Positions 39,577 through 47,830 of a stretch of 64,000 bases of DNA are shown here, one piece after another. This DNA is from AG25 sp035518815 (GTDB lineage: Bacteria; Gemmatimonadota; Gemmatimonadetes; Gemmatimonadales; GWC2-71-9): contig DATIXG010000139.1 of NCBI GenBank assembly GCA_035518815.1, forward strand, positions 24,883-88,882, written 5' to 3'. Position 1 is the first letter of the stretch. Every line of letters starts with the position of its first letter. The position numbers were made by a program, and so were the translations under genes. The notes beneath the pieces are model-generated. The model was given only the letters and a program-made list of their open reading frames with translations. It did not search any database and was not told where the DNA came from.

Positions 39577-39604
39577 GCGGCTCCAACGGAACCGTCGGAG
39601 CCGC
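39577..39604. other. Strong hairpin between the HU gene and the M61 peptidase gene
   Basis: GCGGCTCC (39577-39584) pairs with GGAGCCGC (39597-39604). The interior ACGG/CCGT extends the stem, leaving a very small loop and one mismatch. No U-tract follows on either strand, so it may be a weak or Rho-assisted terminator or a processing site in the 78-base gap. Confidence 0.45.
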
Positions 39605-39632
39605 AGGTGGTTAATGCGCGCCAGGCCGCTTC

Positions 39633-39947
39633 TTAAGGGCTGACGCGTTCGCTTGCGTCCGCCACCATCGCGCGCAACTCCTTGCTGGGCTTGAAGACAG
39701 GCACGGGGCGCGCTGCCACCTCGACCGGATCACCGGTGCGCGGGTTACGCGCCATGCGGGTCTTACGCTGGCGAATCTTGAACGTTCCAAACCCACGTAT
39801 CTCAATGTTATGCTGCTCGGCGAGCGCGGCCTTCACCGCGTCCAGGAATGAGTCCACCACACGCGCGCAGTCCTTTTTGGAGATGAGGGGACCTGCGGTG
39901 CGTGCTATTTGTGCGGTGACTTTTTCTACTAGGTCGGCCTTCGTCAT
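39633..39947 (-). CDS. HU/IHF-family DNA-binding protein
   Basis: The 104-residue nucleoid protein starts MTKADLVEKVTAQIART. It contains the hallmark GFGTFKIRQRKTRMARNPRTGDPV, where the proline-tipped arm bends DNA, and PVFKPSKELR. It cannot be assigned to HU alpha or beta or to IHF from sequence alone. An upstream in-frame ATG at 39998 lies in the promoter and is rejected. A consensus promoter about 47 bases upstream fits high expression. Confidence 0.93.
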   Translation of the reverse strand: MTKADLVEKVTAQIARTAGPLISKKDCARVVDSFLDAVKAALAEQHNIEIRGFGTFKIRQRKTRMARNPRTGDPVEVAARPVPVFKPSKELRAMVADASERVSP

Positions 39948-39993
39948 CCCGTCGTCCCCCTGAAGAGCTCCAAGGGTAGCCAAGCCGGGGGCC

Positions 39994-40022
39994 AACATAC
40001 GGGCTTACCTATTGAGTGTCAA
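39994..40022 (-). promoter_or_regulatory. Consensus promoter of the HU-type gene
   Basis: Read on the minus strand, TTGACA (40022-40017) and TATGTT (39999-39994) are exactly 17 bases apart. The -35 lies inside the last codons of carA. The leader would be about 40 bases. This is the best sigma70 match in the window. Confidence 0.7.
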
Positions 40023-41088
40023 GGGCTTGGAGAAATTGGCGAAAGTGGCCCTGTGCGTCGTGTGGGCCCGGTGACGCCTCGGGATGGTATTGGACGGCGA
40101 AGATTGGATACTCCCGGTGCCGCACCCCTTCTACGGTGCCATCATTGAGGTTGAGGTGCGTGACTTCGAGCGCCGCAGCGCCCGGCACACCCGAAGTGTC
40201 GCCCTGCACCGCGAACCCGTGGTTCTGTGACGTGATAAGTACTTGGCCTGTAGCGAGATCCCGCACCGGATGGTTGCCGCCGCGGTGTCCGTACGGGAGC
40301 TTTACCGTCGTGCCGCCCAGCGCGAGGCCCAGCAACTGGTGCCCCAGGCAGATTCCAAAGATCGGCAGGGAGCCGTCGGCCAGCTCGCGGATGGTGCGAA
40401 CGGCGTAGTCCACCGCCGCCGGGTCCCCCGGGCCATTCGACAGGAAGATGCCGTCGGGTTTGAGCTCACGGGCGCGCGCCGCGGGCGTCTCCGCGGGCAC
40501 GACCGTAACGCGGCAGCCGTTTTCCTCGAACAGGCGGAGGATATTCCGCTTCATCCCATAGTCATACGCCACAACGTGGTGGCGTCCCGCCACCGGTCCG
40601 ACCACGTACTCCGACTCCACCGTGGCCCGCGAGGCGAGGTCGAGGCCGTCCATTGAAGGACTGGCGGCGAGCGCGTCGCGCACCTCAGGGGTGGGCTCGG
40701 CGCCGGTGGCGACCACGCCGCGCATCGCGCCGCGCGAACGGATGTGGCGCGTGAGCTGCCGCGTGTCCACGTCGGCGACGATCGGTACGTGGGCGCTGGA
40801 CAACCAGTCCGCGAGCGCGCCCGTGGATCGCCAGTTGGACGGTTTGACGGACAGCTCCCGCACCACCACGCCGGCGACGCGAGGCCGGTCGGACTCGAGG
40901 TCTTCGGGATTGATGCCGTAGTTGCCGATCATGGGTGCCGTCATGACGACGAGCTGCCCGAGATAGGAGGGGTCAGTGAACACCTCCTGGTAGCCCGAGA
41001 GGTTCGTCGTGAAGACTACTTCCGCATAGGCCGGCTCGAACGGGAAAGGCGTGGTTCCGCGGAACCAGGCTCCGTCCTCGAGCAGCAC
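40009..41088 (-). CDS. carA: Carbamoyl-phosphate synthase small (glutaminase) subunit
   Basis: The 359-residue subunit hydrolyses glutamine to supply ammonia for carbamoyl phosphate, the start of pyrimidine and arginine synthesis. The class I amidotransferase triad is the cysteine in IFGICLGHQLLGLALGG and the His-Glu pair in FAVQYHPEASPGPHD. The N-terminal domain has FTTNLSGYQEVFTDPSY. The likely start is GTG at 41088, just after the secG stop; the first in-frame ATG (41163) would overlap secG by 59 bases. carB is not in the window. Confidence 0.93.
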   Translation of the reverse strand: MLLEDGAWFRGTTPFPFEPAYAEVVFTTNLSGYQEVFTDPSYLGQLVVMTAPMIGNYGINPEDLESDRPRVAGVVVRELSVKPSNWRSTGALADWLSSAHVPIVADVDTRQLTRHIRSRGAMRGVVATGAEPTPEVRDALAASPSMDGLDLASRATVESEYVVGPVAGRHHVVAYDYGMKRNILRLFEENGCRVTVVPAETPAARARELKPDGIFLSNGPGDPAAVDYAVRTIRELADGSLPIFGICLGHQLLGLALGGTTVKLPYGHRGGNHPVRDLATGQVLITSQNHGFAVQGDTSGVPGAAALEVTHLNLNDGTVEGVRHREYPIFAVQYHPEASPGPHDAQGHFRQFLQALDTQ

Positions 41089-41104
41089 GTAAGCGGGGTG
41101 CGCG

Positions 41105-41476
41105 CTAGGGATTGGTAGGCTGGCTTGGGCTTGCCGGCGGCGGTGTGCCGCCGGGCTGGGCACCCTGGACGGGCAGCGGCAGCGGCGTGTTCTGAATGGG
41201 CTCGGGCGCGGGGATATTGCCCTGGAGCACCGACCGCGGCGCGCCGCTGTGCGACGACATGATGGCGAGCGTGAGCGCGAGGATCAGGAAGACGCCCGCG
41301 CACCACCAGGTGATCTTCGTGAGCAGCGTGACCGCCTGGCGGCCGCCCATGAACATCTCGGTGCCCGCGCCCCCACCGAGCGACGCGAGCCCGCCACCCT
41401 GCCCCGCCTGGAGCAGCACGGCGGCAAGGAGGAACACCGAATCGATCACGAGGATGACGAGCAGGAGCGTGTACAT
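41105..41476 (-). CDS. secG: Preprotein translocase subunit SecG
   Basis: The 123-residue, two-helix protein of the SecYEG channel has the family core LLQAGQGGGLASLGGGAG followed by a second hydrophobic helix (WWCAGVFLILALTLAIM). The C-terminal ~45 residues are Pro/Gln-rich and poorly conserved. It sits right after tpiA, the common tpiA-secG order. Confidence 0.93.
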   Translation of the reverse strand: MYTLLLVILVIDSVFLLAAVLLQAGQGGGLASLGGGAGTEMFMGGRQAVTLLTKITWWCAGVFLILALTLAIMSSHSGAPRSVLQGNIPAPEPIQNTPLPLPVQGAQPGGTPPPASPSQPTNP

Positions 41477-41492
41477 GTCGCGGGGAAAATAG

Positions 41493-42242
41493 TCAGGGCA
41501 CGGCGGTCAGCACAAGTTGCGCCCACGCTTCGGGATCGAGCGACGCGCCGCCCACGAGGACGCCGTCCAGCTCGACCTCGGCGAGCAGCTCGGCGGCATT
41601 CTTCAGGTTCACACTGCCGCCGTACAACACGCGCGTGCGGGTCGCGCCGCGGCCCGTGAGCCACGCGCGGATCTCCTTGTGGACGGCCGCCGCGTCCGCA
41701 GGCGTCGCATTCCGGCCGGTGCCGATTGCCCACACGGGCTCGTAGGCGAGCGTGACCTTGGCCAGCATGGCGGCGTTCACGCCCCCCAGGGCGCCCGCGA
41801 GCTGCCTGTTTACCACCGCCAGCGTGTGCCCCGCGTCCCGTTCGGCGAGCGTCTCCCCCACGCAGAGCACCGGCACGAGATCGGCGGCGAACGCGGCGGC
41901 TACCTTGCGGCGCGTATCGTCATCGGTCTCCCCGAACACGTGGCGCCGCTCCGAGTGCCCGATCAACGCCGCCCGGGCGCCGGCCTGCACGGCCAGGGCC
42001 GTCGAGATCGCGCCCGTGAACGCGCCTTTGGGCTCCCAATAGATGTCCTGCACCCCGACCAGCATGTCGGCGCGCTCGCGCACCGCCTGCGCGGCGGTTT
42101 CGACCGAGACGGCGGGGGGAAAGAACCAGACGTCGCGGCCGTCGTGGCGCTGGTAGCGGGCTCGGAAGGTCTTGAAGTAGGCCCGGGCTTCCTCCGGGCC
42201 GACGTTCATCTTCCAGTTGGCGGCGAAGAGCAGCGGCCTCAC
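41493..42242 (-). CDS. tpiA: Triose-phosphate isomerase
   Basis: The 249-residue TIM barrel interconverts dihydroxyacetone phosphate and glyceraldehyde 3-phosphate. The catalytic residues K11 (AANWKMN), H96 (IGHSERR) and E168 (AYEPVWAIGTG) are present, with the phosphate loop GGSVNLKN. The start is a GTG at 42242 overlapping the pgk stop (GTGA). Confidence 0.97.
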   Translation of the reverse strand: MRPLLFAANWKMNVGPEEARAYFKTFRARYQRHDGRDVWFFPPAVSVETAAQAVRERADMLVGVQDIYWEPKGAFTGAISTALAVQAGARAALIGHSERRHVFGETDDDTRRKVAAAFAADLVPVLCVGETLAERDAGHTLAVVNRQLAGALGGVNAAMLAKVTLAYEPVWAIGTGRNATPADAAAVHKEIRAWLTGRGATRTRVLYGGSVNLKNAAELLAEVELDGVLVGGASLDPEAWAQLVLTAVP

Positions 42243-43420
42243 GCGTTGTCGAGGGCCGCGACGCCCGGCAGCTCTTTTCCTTCGAGGAATTCAAGCGACG
42301 CTCCACCGCCCGTGGAGACGTGGCTCAGCCGGTCCTCGAAGCCGTGCACTGCGGCGGCCGAGTCGCCGCCACCCACGATGGTGATCGCGCCGCGACCGCC
42401 CGCCTCGGCGAGGGCCTCGGCGACGGCGCGCGTGCCCTGGTCGAACGGCGGGGTCTCGAACACCCCCATGGGACCGTTCCAGAACACCGTCTTCCCCTTG
42501 AGGACGCGGGCGCGGAAGTCGTGCTGGGTGGCCCGATCGATGTCGAAGACCGCGAAGTCGGCCGGAATCTTGTCCGCCGTGCATTCCTGTCGCTCGGAGG
42601 CGCGCTCGAGGCTGGGTGCCACCACGGCGCCCCGGGGCAGGATCAGTTTCGCGCCGGCCTTTTGCATCAGGGATTTGGCGAGCTCGAGCTTGTCCCGTTC
42701 GACCAGCGACTTGCCGACGCCGAAGCCAAGGGCGAGGAAGAATGTGCTCGCCATGGCGCCCCCGATCAGAATCTCGTCCACGCGGGGCAGCAGGGCCTCG
42801 ATGACGTCGATCTTGCCGGAGATCTTGGCGCCCCCGAGGACCGCGACAAAGGGGCGCTTGGGGGTCTGGAGCGCGTCGCCCAGGTACTGCAGCTCTCGCT
42901 CGACCAGGAACCCGGACACGGCCGGTTTCAAGAGATGCGCGACCGCTTCGGTCGAGGCATGGGCGCGGTGCGCGCTGCCGAACGCATCGTTGACGTAGAG
43001 GTCACCCAGCGCCGCGAAGCGGCGCGCCAGGTCCGGCGCGTTCTGCTCCTCCCCCGGCCAGAATCGCGTGTTCTCGACGAGCGCCACGCCGCCGCGCGGC
43101 AGGCGCTTGGTGGCCGCTGCCCCGGCATCCAGGTCGGCGATGAACTCCACGGGGCTGCCGAGGAGCTTCTCGAACGCCGGCACGACCTGCTTCAACGAGT
43201 ACTTTGGCTCGGGGCCTCCCTTGGGGCGCCCCAAATGGGACAACAGCACCACGCGCGCGCCCTTGTCGCGCAGGTAGCGAATGGTGGGGAGCGCGGCGCG
43301 GATCCGCGTATCGTCGGTGACCGCGCCGTCTTTGAGCGGGACGTTGAAGTCGACGCGGACGAGCGCGCGCTTGCCGTCGAGCGCCGCCGCGGGGAGGTCC
43401 CGCAGGGTTCGCTTGGTCAC
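42239..43420 (-). CDS. pgk: Phosphoglycerate kinase
   Basis: The 393-residue two-domain enzyme makes ATP from 1,3-bisphosphoglycerate. RVDFNVPLKDG (about 22-32), LLSHLGRPKGGPEPKYSL, the nucleotide-binding LGGAKISGKIDVI and the C-terminal TIVGGGDSAAAV are all family signatures. The GTG start at 43420 overlaps the gapA stop (GTGA), so gapA-pgk-tpiA form a coupled glycolytic unit. Confidence 0.97.
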   Translation of the reverse strand: MTKRTLRDLPAAALDGKRALVRVDFNVPLKDGAVTDDTRIRAALPTIRYLRDKGARVVLLSHLGRPKGGPEPKYSLKQVVPAFEKLLGSPVEFIADLDAGAAATKRLPRGGVALVENTRFWPGEEQNAPDLARRFAALGDLYVNDAFGSAHRAHASTEAVAHLLKPAVSGFLVERELQYLGDALQTPKRPFVAVLGGAKISGKIDVIEALLPRVDEILIGGAMASTFFLALGFGVGKSLVERDKLELAKSLMQKAGAKLILPRGAVVAPSLERASERQECTADKIPADFAVFDIDRATQHDFRARVLKGKTVFWNGPMGVFETPPFDQGTRAVAEALAEAGGRGAITIVGGGDSAAAVHGFEDRLSHVSTGGGASLEFLEGKELPGVAALDNA

Positions 43421-44427
43421 CGCGCCGCGGCGATGTGGGCGAGCAAGTCCAGGCAGCGCGCCGAGTACCCCATTTCGTTGTCGTACCAGGACGAGATGTG
43501 CACGTACGTTCCGTCGATCACGTTCGTCGACAGCGAGTCGACCACGCTCGAGTAGAGGCTCCCGATGTAGTCCACGGACACGAGCGGCTCGTCGCTCACG
43601 TCGAGAATGCCCTTCAGGGCGCCCTGGGCGGCGGCCTTGAACGCGGCATTGACCTCCTCGATCGTCGTCTTCTTCTCGACCTCGGCGGTCAGGTCGACGA
43701 CCGACACGTCGGGTGTGGGGACGCGGAGCGAGATGCCGTCGATCTTCCCCTTCACCTCGGGGATGACCAGGCTCGTGGCCTTCGCCGCGCCGGTCGACGT
43801 GGGGATGATGCTCATGGCCGCGGCGCGCGCGCGCCGCAGGTCCTTGTGGGGCAGGTCGAGGATCTGCTGGTCATTGGTATAGCTGTGTACCGTGGTCATG
43901 AAGCCGTGGCGAAATCCCCAGTTGTCCATGACGACCTTCACCACCGGCACGAGACAGTTCGTGGTGCACGACGCGTTCGAGATGATCTGGTGCTTGCTCT
44001 TGTCAAACTTCTGGTGATTCACGCCCATCACGATTGTGATGTCCTCGCCCTTGGCGGGCGCCGAAATCACGACGGTCTTGGCGCCGGCGGCGATGTGCTT
44101 GCACGCGGCGTCGCGGTCGGTGAAGCGGCCCGTGCTCTCGAGCACGATGTCGACGCCCAGGTCGCGCCAGGGCAGTTTCTCCGGCTCCCGGATCGCCGTC
44201 ACCTTGATGGGCTTGCCGTTGACGACGAGGCCGTCTCCGCTCACCTCGACCGTGCCGGGGAAGCGGCGGTGCACCGAGTCGTATCGGAGCAGGTGCGCAA
44301 GCGTCGGGGGGTCGGTGATGTCGTTGACCGCGACGAATTCCACCGCGGTCTGTTTGGTCATGACCGCGGCGCGCAATACGTTGCGGCCGATCCGCCCGAA
44401 TCCGTTGATCCCGACACGCACGCCCAT
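43417..44427 (-). CDS. gapA: Glyceraldehyde-3-phosphate dehydrogenase (NAD type)
   Basis: The 336-residue enzyme converts glyceraldehyde 3-phosphate to 1,3-bisphosphoglycerate. The NAD motif GINGFGRIGRNVLRA is at 6-20, the catalytic cysteine is C154 in SNASCTTNCLVPV, and H181 follows. D36 in FVAVNDITD favours NAD over NADP. It is first in the gapA-pgk-tpiA series, 12 bases after comF. Confidence 0.96.
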   Translation of the reverse strand: MGVRVGINGFGRIGRNVLRAAVMTKQTAVEFVAVNDITDPPTLAHLLRYDSVHRRFPGTVEVSGDGLVVNGKPIKVTAIREPEKLPWRDLGVDIVLESTGRFTDRDAACKHIAAGAKTVVISAPAKGEDITIVMGVNHQKFDKSKHQIISNASCTTNCLVPVVKVVMDNWGFRHGFMTTVHSYTNDQQILDLPHKDLRRARAAAMSIIPTSTGAAKATSLVIPEVKGKIDGISLRVPTPDVSVVDLTAEVEKKTTIEEVNAAFKAAAQGALKGILDVSDEPLVSVDYIGSLYSSVVDSLSTNVIDGTYVHISSWYDNEMGYSARCLDLLAHIAAAR

Positions 44428-44439
44428 GCTGCTCTCCTC

Positions 44440-45189
44440 TTAGATGAAGTCTGGAATGACTGCCCGCCCGAAGGTGATGCCCATGACGCACGTCGCGCCC
44501 GCGCTCTCGAGGGCCTGGGCGGCTGCCGCGAGGGTCGCGCCCGTGGTGAAGACGTCGTCCACGAGAACCAGGGTACAAGTCGGAAGTGGGAACGCCGAAC
44601 AGCGCGGGTCACCCCCGTTCCGCGTTCCGGCTTCCGCCTTCCCTACTGAAAATGCCCCCGCCACATTCGCTAGCCGCGCGACCGGTGTCAACGCCGTTTG
44701 GGTTACCGTGTCCCGTGTCCGGACCAGGATGTCGGCCACCGGCGAGTCCCAACGCCGGCCCAATGCCTGTGCCAGCCGCTCGCTCTGGTTGTACCCGCGG
44801 GCACGGAGGCGCGCCGGACTCAGCGGTACAGGCACGAGTCGTGCCGCCCCCCGGTCGTCGAGCCGGACCCGGGCCAGGGCCTCCACGAGGTCCTCGGCGA
44901 GGCGGGAGAAGCCCCCATACTTGAGGAGGTGCACGGCGCGCCGAGCTGCCGGGTCGAGCCAGACGGCGGAGCGCACGCACTGCAGCACTGTTGGCCATTC
45001 GTTACAGATGCGGCACGTACCAAACAACGGCTCGGGGTTCCCGCACCGCTCGCACCACGGCGGCACCAGGGGTCGCCAGCGGTACCGGCAGAGCGGGCAG
45101 ACCAGGTCGAGTGCCCGTTCGGAGGGGAGGAGCGCGTGACACACCACGCACTCGGCGGGCAGGAGGAGCTGTTCGAGCGCGCTAGCCAC
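44440..45189 (-). CDS. comF: ComF family phosphoribosyltransferase-like protein, with repeat insertion
   Basis: The 249-residue protein has an N-terminal zinc-binding region (CVVCHALL … CPLC … CERC … CRIC) and a PRTase domain with the PRPP loop LVLVDDVFTTGATLA at about 207-221. ComF proteins work in DNA uptake, probably with a DNA helicase. Residues about 182-205 (VGKAEAGTRNGGDPRCSAF and on), just before the PRPP loop, are encoded by the repeat at 44581-44636 and look inserted. The start is GTG at 45189, and the 3' end of aroE is overlapped by 8 bases. Confidence 0.87.
   Translation of the reverse strand: MASALEQLLLPAECVVCHALLPSERALDLVCPLCRYRWRPLVPPWCERCGNPEPLFGTCRICNEWPTVLQCVRSAVWLDPAARRAVHLLKYGGFSRLAEDLVEALARVRLDDRGAARLVPVPLSPARLRARGYNQSERLAQALGRRWDSPVADILVRTRDTVTQTALTPVARLANVAGAFSVGKAEAGTRNGGDPRCSAFPLPTCTLVLVDDVFTTGATLAAAAQALESAGATCVMGITFGRAVIPDFI
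44581..44636. repeat. Second copy of the CCGTTCCGCGTTCC repeat, inside comF
   Basis: CGGAAGTGGGAACG (44581-44594) and CGTTCCGGCTTCCG (44623-44636) are imperfect inverted repeats (12 of 14 pairs). Positions 44615-44636 match 24052-24073 in 20 of 22 bases. The element is read in frame through comF. Confidence 0.65.
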
Positions 45190-46003
45190 GGAGGGCGCGC
45201 GCGACGGCCGCCCGCATCACCTCGAGGGGAGGGAGCGCGCCCGGGAAGAAGCGGGCGAACGCCGCGGCCCCCTGCTGGACGAGCATCTCGCGCCCATCGC
45301 CCGCGCGCACGCCCGCCCCGCGGAGGGCGCGCACCCAGCGCGTCTCTCGGGGTGCATAGACCAGGTCGAGCGCGGCGCGCAGGCCGGGCGCGCGGGCGGG
45401 ATCGAACGGCAACGGATCGGACTCCTTCAACCCCATGGGAGTCGAGTTGATGGCGACGTCGGGCGCCAAGGTGCCGCGAGCCGGTTGCGCGTCCGCGCCC
45501 CGTCCCCTGGCCCAGTCGGCGAACCGCTGCGCCCGCTCGGCATCGCGCGACAGCACTTGCAGCTCGGCACGCGCTTCGGCCGCGGCGATCGCGACGGCGC
45601 GGGCCGCGCCCCCCGTCCCGATGAGCAGCCAGCGTCCTCCGCCGTCCACGCCGATTTCGCGGAGGGCGGCGGCAACGCCCGCCACGTCGGTGTTGTCACC
45701 CACCAGCTCGCCGCGCTCGGTCCAGAACGTATTGCACGCGCCGACCCGCGCGCACAGATCCGTTTTCCGCGCGACCAATCGTTCCACCGCTTCTTTGTGG
45801 GGGACCGTCACGTTCCCCGCCCCCCCCACGGCGGCCCAGGCCGACAGGAGCGCGGGGAGCGCTCCCTCGGGACAGCGGAGCGCGACGTAGACCGCGTCGA
45901 TGCCGAGTGCCTGGCACGCGGCGTTGTGCATCGCGGGTGAGAGCGAATGGTCGACCGGGTCGCCGAGGACGGCGAGCAGGCGGGTCCTAGCGCTGATCTC
46001 CAC
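45182..46003 (-). CDS. aroE: Shikimate dehydrogenase
   Basis: The 273-residue NADPH enzyme of chorismate synthesis reduces 3-dehydroshikimate. The substrate motif SLSPAMHNAACQALG (about 20-34) and the catalytic lysine in VTVPHKEAVERL are present, followed by the conserved GDNTDVAGV and the nucleotide motif IGTGGAARAVAIA. The start is GTG at 46003, overlapping the upstream phosphatase by 17 bases. Confidence 0.95.
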   Translation of the reverse strand: MEISARTRLLAVLGDPVDHSLSPAMHNAACQALGIDAVYVALRCPEGALPALLSAWAAVGGAGNVTVPHKEAVERLVARKTDLCARVGACNTFWTERGELVGDNTDVAGVAAALREIGVDGGGRWLLIGTGGAARAVAIAAAEARAELQVLSRDAERAQRFADWARGRGADAQPARGTLAPDVAINSTPMGLKESDPLPFDPARAPGLRAALDLVYAPRETRWVRALRGAGVRAGDGREMLVQQGAAAFARFFPGALPPLEVMRAAVARALRG

Positions 46004-46463
46004 GCCCGGCCTCGGTCACAATGCGGTCTACGGCCGCGGCGACAAGGCCGGCGAGCTCGGCGCAGGTATCGCGATACACGTCGAGGTCGCCGCCGAACGG
46101 ATCGCTCACTTCCACGGCTTCCCCTTCGCGGCCGGCGTACTCCCCGAGCACGAACACGCGACCCTCGCCGCCCAACTCGTCCACGCGGGCGCGGTGGTGG
46201 CGCGCCATGGTGAGAATCAGATCCGACTCCTCCACGACGTCGCGCGTCAGCAGGCGCGCCCGGTGCGCCGAGAGATCGAGGTTCTGCTCGAGGCCGACGA
46301 GGTATGCCCCTTCCGAGACCGGAGCGCCGTCCCACGCCCCGGTGCCCGCTGACGACACCTCGATGCCCTCCGCGTGACGCTCACCGAGGGCGCGCTGCAG
46401 CAACGCCGCGGCGAGGGGGCTGCGGCAGATGTTTCCGGTGCAGACGAGGAGGATCTTCTTCAT
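45987..46463 (-). CDS. Low-molecular-weight protein tyrosine/arginine phosphatase
   Basis: The 158-residue protein has the P-loop VCTGNICRSPLA with nucleophile C8 and R14, and the general-acid aspartate in SDPFGGDLDVYR. Homologs act on tyrosine phosphate (Wzb-type) or arginine phosphate (YwlE-type). Its neighbour, a Sua5/YrdC gene, recalls the ywlC-ywlE pairing of Bacillus and hints at the YwlE type, but this is inference. The ATG at 46463 has AGGATCTT-like upstream sequence; the longer frame start is rejected. Confidence 0.88.
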   Translation of the reverse strand: MKKILLVCTGNICRSPLAAALLQRALGERHAEGIEVSSAGTGAWDGAPVSEGAYLVGLEQNLDLSAHRARLLTRDVVEESDLILTMARHHRARVDELGGEGRVFVLGEYAGREGEAVEVSDPFGGDLDVYRDTCAELAGLVAAAVDRIVTEAGRGDQR

Positions 46464-46467
46464 GGTC

Positions 46468-47136
46468 TCACGGTGCGAGCGGTCCCGCGGCCCGGCGCAG
46501 CTCCGCCAGCGTGACGGCGCCTTCCCGTACGATCCGCGCCCCGGGTTGTGTGCAATCAACTACCGTGGAGGCAGGTGAGTTCCCGAGCACGCCCCCATCC
46601 AGTACGAGGAGCGTCCTCCGCTCGACGGCGGCGGCGAAATCCCGCACGATGGCCGCGGCGCCCGGTGCGGGCGGTTGGCCGGGCAGGTTCGCCGACGTGG
46701 AGGTGAGCGGCTCGCCCAGCGCGGCGATCAGGCCGGCCATGCCTCGATGCGATGTCCACCGCACTGCGAATCCTCCCTCGGGCCCACGCAGCTCGTCCGG
46801 CAATCGGCCCCCGCCGCCGGCCAGCACCAGCGTCAGCGGGCCGGGCCAGAAGGCGCGGGCCAGCGCGTTGGCTCCCTCGGTGAACGCTAACCCCTGAGCC
46901 TCGGCCATGTCGCGGCTGCTCACGAGCAGGAGAAACGGCTTGCCCGCGCGCCGGCCCTTGAGGCGGGCGAGCGCGCGCACGTCCTCCGTCCGCGCGCGCG
47001 AACCGAGGCCATACACCGTCTCCGTCGGGTAGGCGAGCATGCCGCCGCTCCGCAGGTGCGCCACGACAATAGGGATCGCGGCGGCGATTTCAGGGGGACT
47101 GGTGAAGGCGAGCGGACGGGCGTCACTCGAGCGCAC
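46468..47136 (-). CDS. Sua5/YciO/YrdC family threonylcarbamoyl-AMP synthase
   Basis: The roughly 222-residue YrdC-fold protein makes threonylcarbamoyl-AMP for the universal t6A37 tRNA modification. Motifs are GGMLAYPTETVYGLGS, KGRRAGKPFLLLVSS, FWPGPLTLVL and the nucleotide-binding TSTSANLPGQPPAP. It lacks the extra C-terminal Sua5 domain, so it is TsaC-like in size. A GTG at 47136 overlapping the ispD end is the preferred start; an upstream start at 47166 would overlap more. Confidence 0.88.
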   Translation of the reverse strand: MRSSDARPLAFTSPPEIAAAIPIVVAHLRSGGMLAYPTETVYGLGSRARTEDVRALARLKGRRAGKPFLLLVSSRDMAEAQGLAFTEGANALARAFWPGPLTLVLAGGGGRLPDELRGPEGGFAVRWTSHRGMAGLIAALGEPLTSTSANLPGQPPAPGAAAIVRDFAAAVERRTLLVLDGGVLGNSPASTVVDCTQPGARIVREGAVTLAELRRAAGPLAP

Positions 47137-47830
47137 GCGCCAACGCTTCCGCGAGGCGAAAGTCATCCGCCGTCGTCACCTTGAGATTGTCGGCCGCGTC
47201 GGCCACGACGTCCACGGGGAATCCGGCCCGCTCGCACAGCTCGGCGTCGTCGGTGGGCGGTGCGTCGCCCTGGCGCAGCCGCGCGTACGCCTGCGCCAAC
47301 ATTTCGCGGGGGAAGCCTTGCGGGGTCTGCGCTCGCCACAGGCGTTCGCGGGGCACGGTGCGCGCGACGCGCGGGCCGTCGTTCACCTCTTTCACCGTAT
47401 CGCTCACGGGCACCGCCGCCACGGCTCCGACGCCGCTCTGCGCGCGCGCGATCACGGCGTCGATCGTCTCCCGCCGCACGAAGGGTCGGGCCGCGTCGTG
47501 CACCAGCACGACCGGCAGGGCCGTGCCCAGCGCCGCCAGCCCCGCACGGACCGATTCGGTGCGTGTCGCGCCGCCGGCCACCCAGGTGAGCCGCTCGCCG
47601 CGCAGGCCGCTCAGCCATTCGGGGGGGTGGGCGACGAAGTCCGCTGGCAGCGTCACGACCACGCGACCGACGGCGGGATGGGAGGTGAAGGGGCGCAACG
47701 CGCGCAGCAGCAACGGGACGCCGCCGACGGACCGGAACTGTTTTGGCTCGCCGGGGCCCGCGCGCACGCCGGCGCCGGCCGCGACGACGATCACGCCGAC
47801 CTCAGGCTGCGAGGCGCTGCGCGAGGTCAC
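47123..47830 (-). CDS. ispD: 2-C-methyl-D-erythritol 4-phosphate cytidylyltransferase
   Basis: The roughly 235-residue enzyme catalyses the CTP-dependent third step of the MEP isoprenoid pathway. The nucleotide-binding loop VAAGAGVRAGPGEPKQF, the VVLVHDAARPFV motif and the VSDTVKEV stretch are characteristic. The GTG at 47830 overlaps radA by 29 bases. A GTG at 47794 would remove the overlap but clip the first beta strand. No ispF is seen next to it. Confidence 0.9.
   Translation of the reverse strand: MTSRSASQPEVGVIVVAAGAGVRAGPGEPKQFRSVGGVPLLLRALRPFTSHPAVGRVVVTLPADFVAHPPEWLSGLRGERLTWVAGGATRTESVRAGLAALGTALPVVLVHDAARPFVRRETIDAVIARAQSGVGAVAAVPVSDTVKEVNDGPRVARTVPRERLWRAQTPQGFPREMLAQAYARLRQGDAPPTDDAELCERAGFPVDVVADAADNLKVTTADDFRLAEALARALE

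Noticed and set aside
40009..41163. carA starting at the ATG at 41163
   Set aside because: That start would overlap secG by 59 bases and add a low-complexity leader. The GTG at 41088 fits homologous CarA N-termini better.
44440..45189. comF suspected of being a pseudogene because of the repeat inside it
   Set aside because: The frame stays open through the repeat, and the zinc region and PRPP loop are intact.
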